Source of the DNA: Aquamicrobium zhengzhouense
GTDB taxonomy: Bacteria > Pseudomonadota > Alphaproteobacteria > Rhizobiales > Rhizobiaceae
Assembly: GCF_016124105.1 (NCBI RefSeq)
Contig: NZ_JADGMQ010000016.1
Coordinates: 25,038 to 89,037 of the forward strand
DNA: 64,000 nt
Reading direction: 5' to 3'
Under the pieces are notes generated by a model. That model was not told the DNA's origin. It ran no database searches and saw nothing but the letters and a program-made list of their open reading frames with translations. The position numbers and the translations under genes are program-made. Below, one piece after another: positions 62,957 through 64,000 of the stretch (within the stretch, counting starts at the first letter, position 1; each line of letters begins with the position of its first letter).

Positions 62957-64000
62957 TGACTTGCCACTGAGTTTTTCCTCCACCTGGAGTTAGAGTCCGG
63001 CTGACCTGCCACGGAACTATCATCCAGCGGCGATTAGAGCCTCGACCGTTTCTGTTACCCCGTAAGGCGCGGGTTGAGCAACCGGCGGAGACGCGAAGCC
63101 CTTATCGAGCAAAGCGTCGGAGCCAGTTGCGATGAGAGTTCCGGCGAAGGCCGCCGGGGTCTGGTATCCGAGCGAGGAATGCGGTCTCGCGGTGTTGAAG
63201 TCCCGCCGCCATTCGGCGATGGCGCTTCGGGCGTGGTCGAGACCAAAAAACAGGCTTTCGTTCAAAAGCTCGTCACGCATCCGGCCGTTGAAGGATTCGA
63301 CATAGCCGTTTTGCATCGGCTTGCCAGGCGCGATGTAGTGCCACTCGACACGGTGATCCTTCGACCAGGCGAGGATCGCGTTCGATGTGAACTCCGTGCC
63401 GTGGTCGGAGACGATCATATCCGGCTTGCCGCGCTCGGCGATCAAGTCCGTTAGTTCGCGAGCGACACGACGGCCAGAGATCGACGTATCCGGGATCGCA
63501 GCAAGGCATTCGCGCGTTACGTCATCAACGATGTTCAGCACGCGGAAGCGCCGCCCGCAGGCAAACTGGTCGTGCACGAAGTCCAGGGACCCGCGTGCAT
63601 TCGGTTTCGCCTCGACCAGGATTGGCGCTCTCGTGCCCACCGCGCGCCGCCTTGCCCGGCGCTTGCGAACCGTCAGCCCTTCCTCCCTGTAGAGCCGATA
63701 GATGCGGTTGATGCCGGAGCGCTCGCCTTCTCGCCGCAGCAGGACGAACAGCCGCCGATAGCCAAACCGGCGGCGTTCATTGGCAAGATCCCGTAGCCGG
63801 CCGCGCAGTTCGGTCTCCGGCGGAAGGCAGGACTGGTAGCGGATCATCTTGCGGTCGGCACCGACGAAGGTACAGGCCCGACGCTCTGACAGGCCCATGA
63901 CGGCCTGCAGATGCGCGACGGCTTCGCGCTTGGCGGCGGGCCCTACCATTAATGGGATGGTCCGCCTCGTCCTCCTGCCGCATCATGAGGCGGTCAAACC
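62957..64000 (-). mobile_element. IS3-family insertion sequence, continuing past the window edge
   Basis: Contains the transposase at 63020-63949. The probable terminal inverted repeat is TGACTTGCCACTGAG at 62957, with a near copy TGACCTGCCAC at 63002 as the alternative boundary. IS3 elements begin with TG and end with CA; the far end is outside the window, as is any direct repeat of target DNA. Confidence 0.6.
63020..63949 (-). CDS. IS3-family transposase OrfB (integrase, rve domain)
   Basis: 309 residues. The N-terminal HTH_21-like region is [19 protein letters not shown], followed by the DDE core: [13 protein letters not shown] (first Asp), [15 protein letters not shown] (second Asp) and [20 protein letters not shown] (Glu), all present. 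The opening ([26 protein letters not shown]) is that of rhizobial IS407-like elements, where OrfB is normally joined to OrfA by a -1 frameshift. The frame immediately upstream carries a stop 12 codons before ATG 63949, and the OrfA tail was not identified in the last 50 nt. Intact as far as visible. Confidence 0.9.
   Translation of the reverse strand: MVGPAAKREAVAHLQAVMGLSERRACTFVGADRKMIRYQSCLPPETELRGRLRDLANERRRFGYRRLFVLLRREGERSGINRIYRLYREEGLTVRKRRARRRAVGTRAPILVEAKPNARGSLDFVHDQFACGRRFRVLNIVDDVTRECLAAIPDTSISGRRVARELTDLIAERGKPDMIVSDHGTEFTSNAILAWSKDHRVEWHYIAPGKPMQNGYVESFNGRMRDELLNESLFFGLDHARSAIAEWRRDFNTARPHSSLGYQTPAAFAGTLIATGSDALLDKGFASPPVAQPAPYGVTETVEALIAAG

Overview
The window looks like an accessory (island or plasmid/chromid-type) segment of a GC-rich alphaproteobacterium of the order Hyphomicrobiales (Rhizobiales), close to Rhizobium/Agrobacterium. 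The reasons are a chvE-gguA-gguB-gguC-gbpR sugar locus, many secondary and ABC transporters of TTT, TRAP and Pot type, paralogous catabolic enzymes, and an IS3-family element with gene debris at the right end. No rRNA, tRNA, CRISPR array or replication gene was seen.

Left part (1-11945): one long minus-strand operon, gguC, ytfQ, ytfR, ytfT, yjfF, chvE, gguA, gguB and a sugar-acid dehydratase cut by the window edge. It couples a galactofuranose-type ABC importer and a ChvE-type sugar ABC importer to non-phosphorylative pentose/hexose catabolism. A divergent LysR regulator (GbpR type) sits next to a perfect inverted repeat. A solitary 1376-residue exported protein with a peptidoglycan-binding-like N-terminus follows (12181-16311).

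Centre (16.6-44.3 kb): a large catabolic island in several divergent operons. It holds two tripartite tricarboxylate transporters (TctCBA), two MFS carriers, three MmgE/PrpD-family enzymes, an enolase-superfamily enzyme, an M29/NicX-like metalloenzyme, and an operon with a CaiB-type CoA-transferase, acyl-CoA dehydrogenase, AtuA-like protein, enoyl-CoA hydratase, its own ETF and an HpcH/HpaI aldolase. Three 2-hydroxy/2-oxo-acid redox enzymes and one IclR regulator complete it. I found a shared 36-bp bipartite operator (two TTCG-N6-CGAA-like palindromes exactly 20 bp apart) at six places. Five of these lie at or immediately after a TTGAC-type promoter. They bind the island into one probable IclR regulon for an unidentified branched or polycarboxylic acid. 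This is the best candidate for an undescribed system.

Right-centre (44.4-56.6 kb): a minus-strand TRAP transporter operon with aldehyde dehydrogenase, beta-hydroxyacid dehydrogenase and carboxymuconolactone-decarboxylase-like genes facing a LysR gene, then a polyamine module, potABCD divergent from an acetylpolyamine-amidohydrolase-like gene.

Right end (56.7-64 kb): decayed DNA. It contains an MFS fragment, a gene with an in-frame stop, an IS3 transposase tail, a frameshifted small gene, an intact UspA gene, a ParS/MbcA-like protein, a small charged protein and a nearly complete IS3-family transposase at the window edge.
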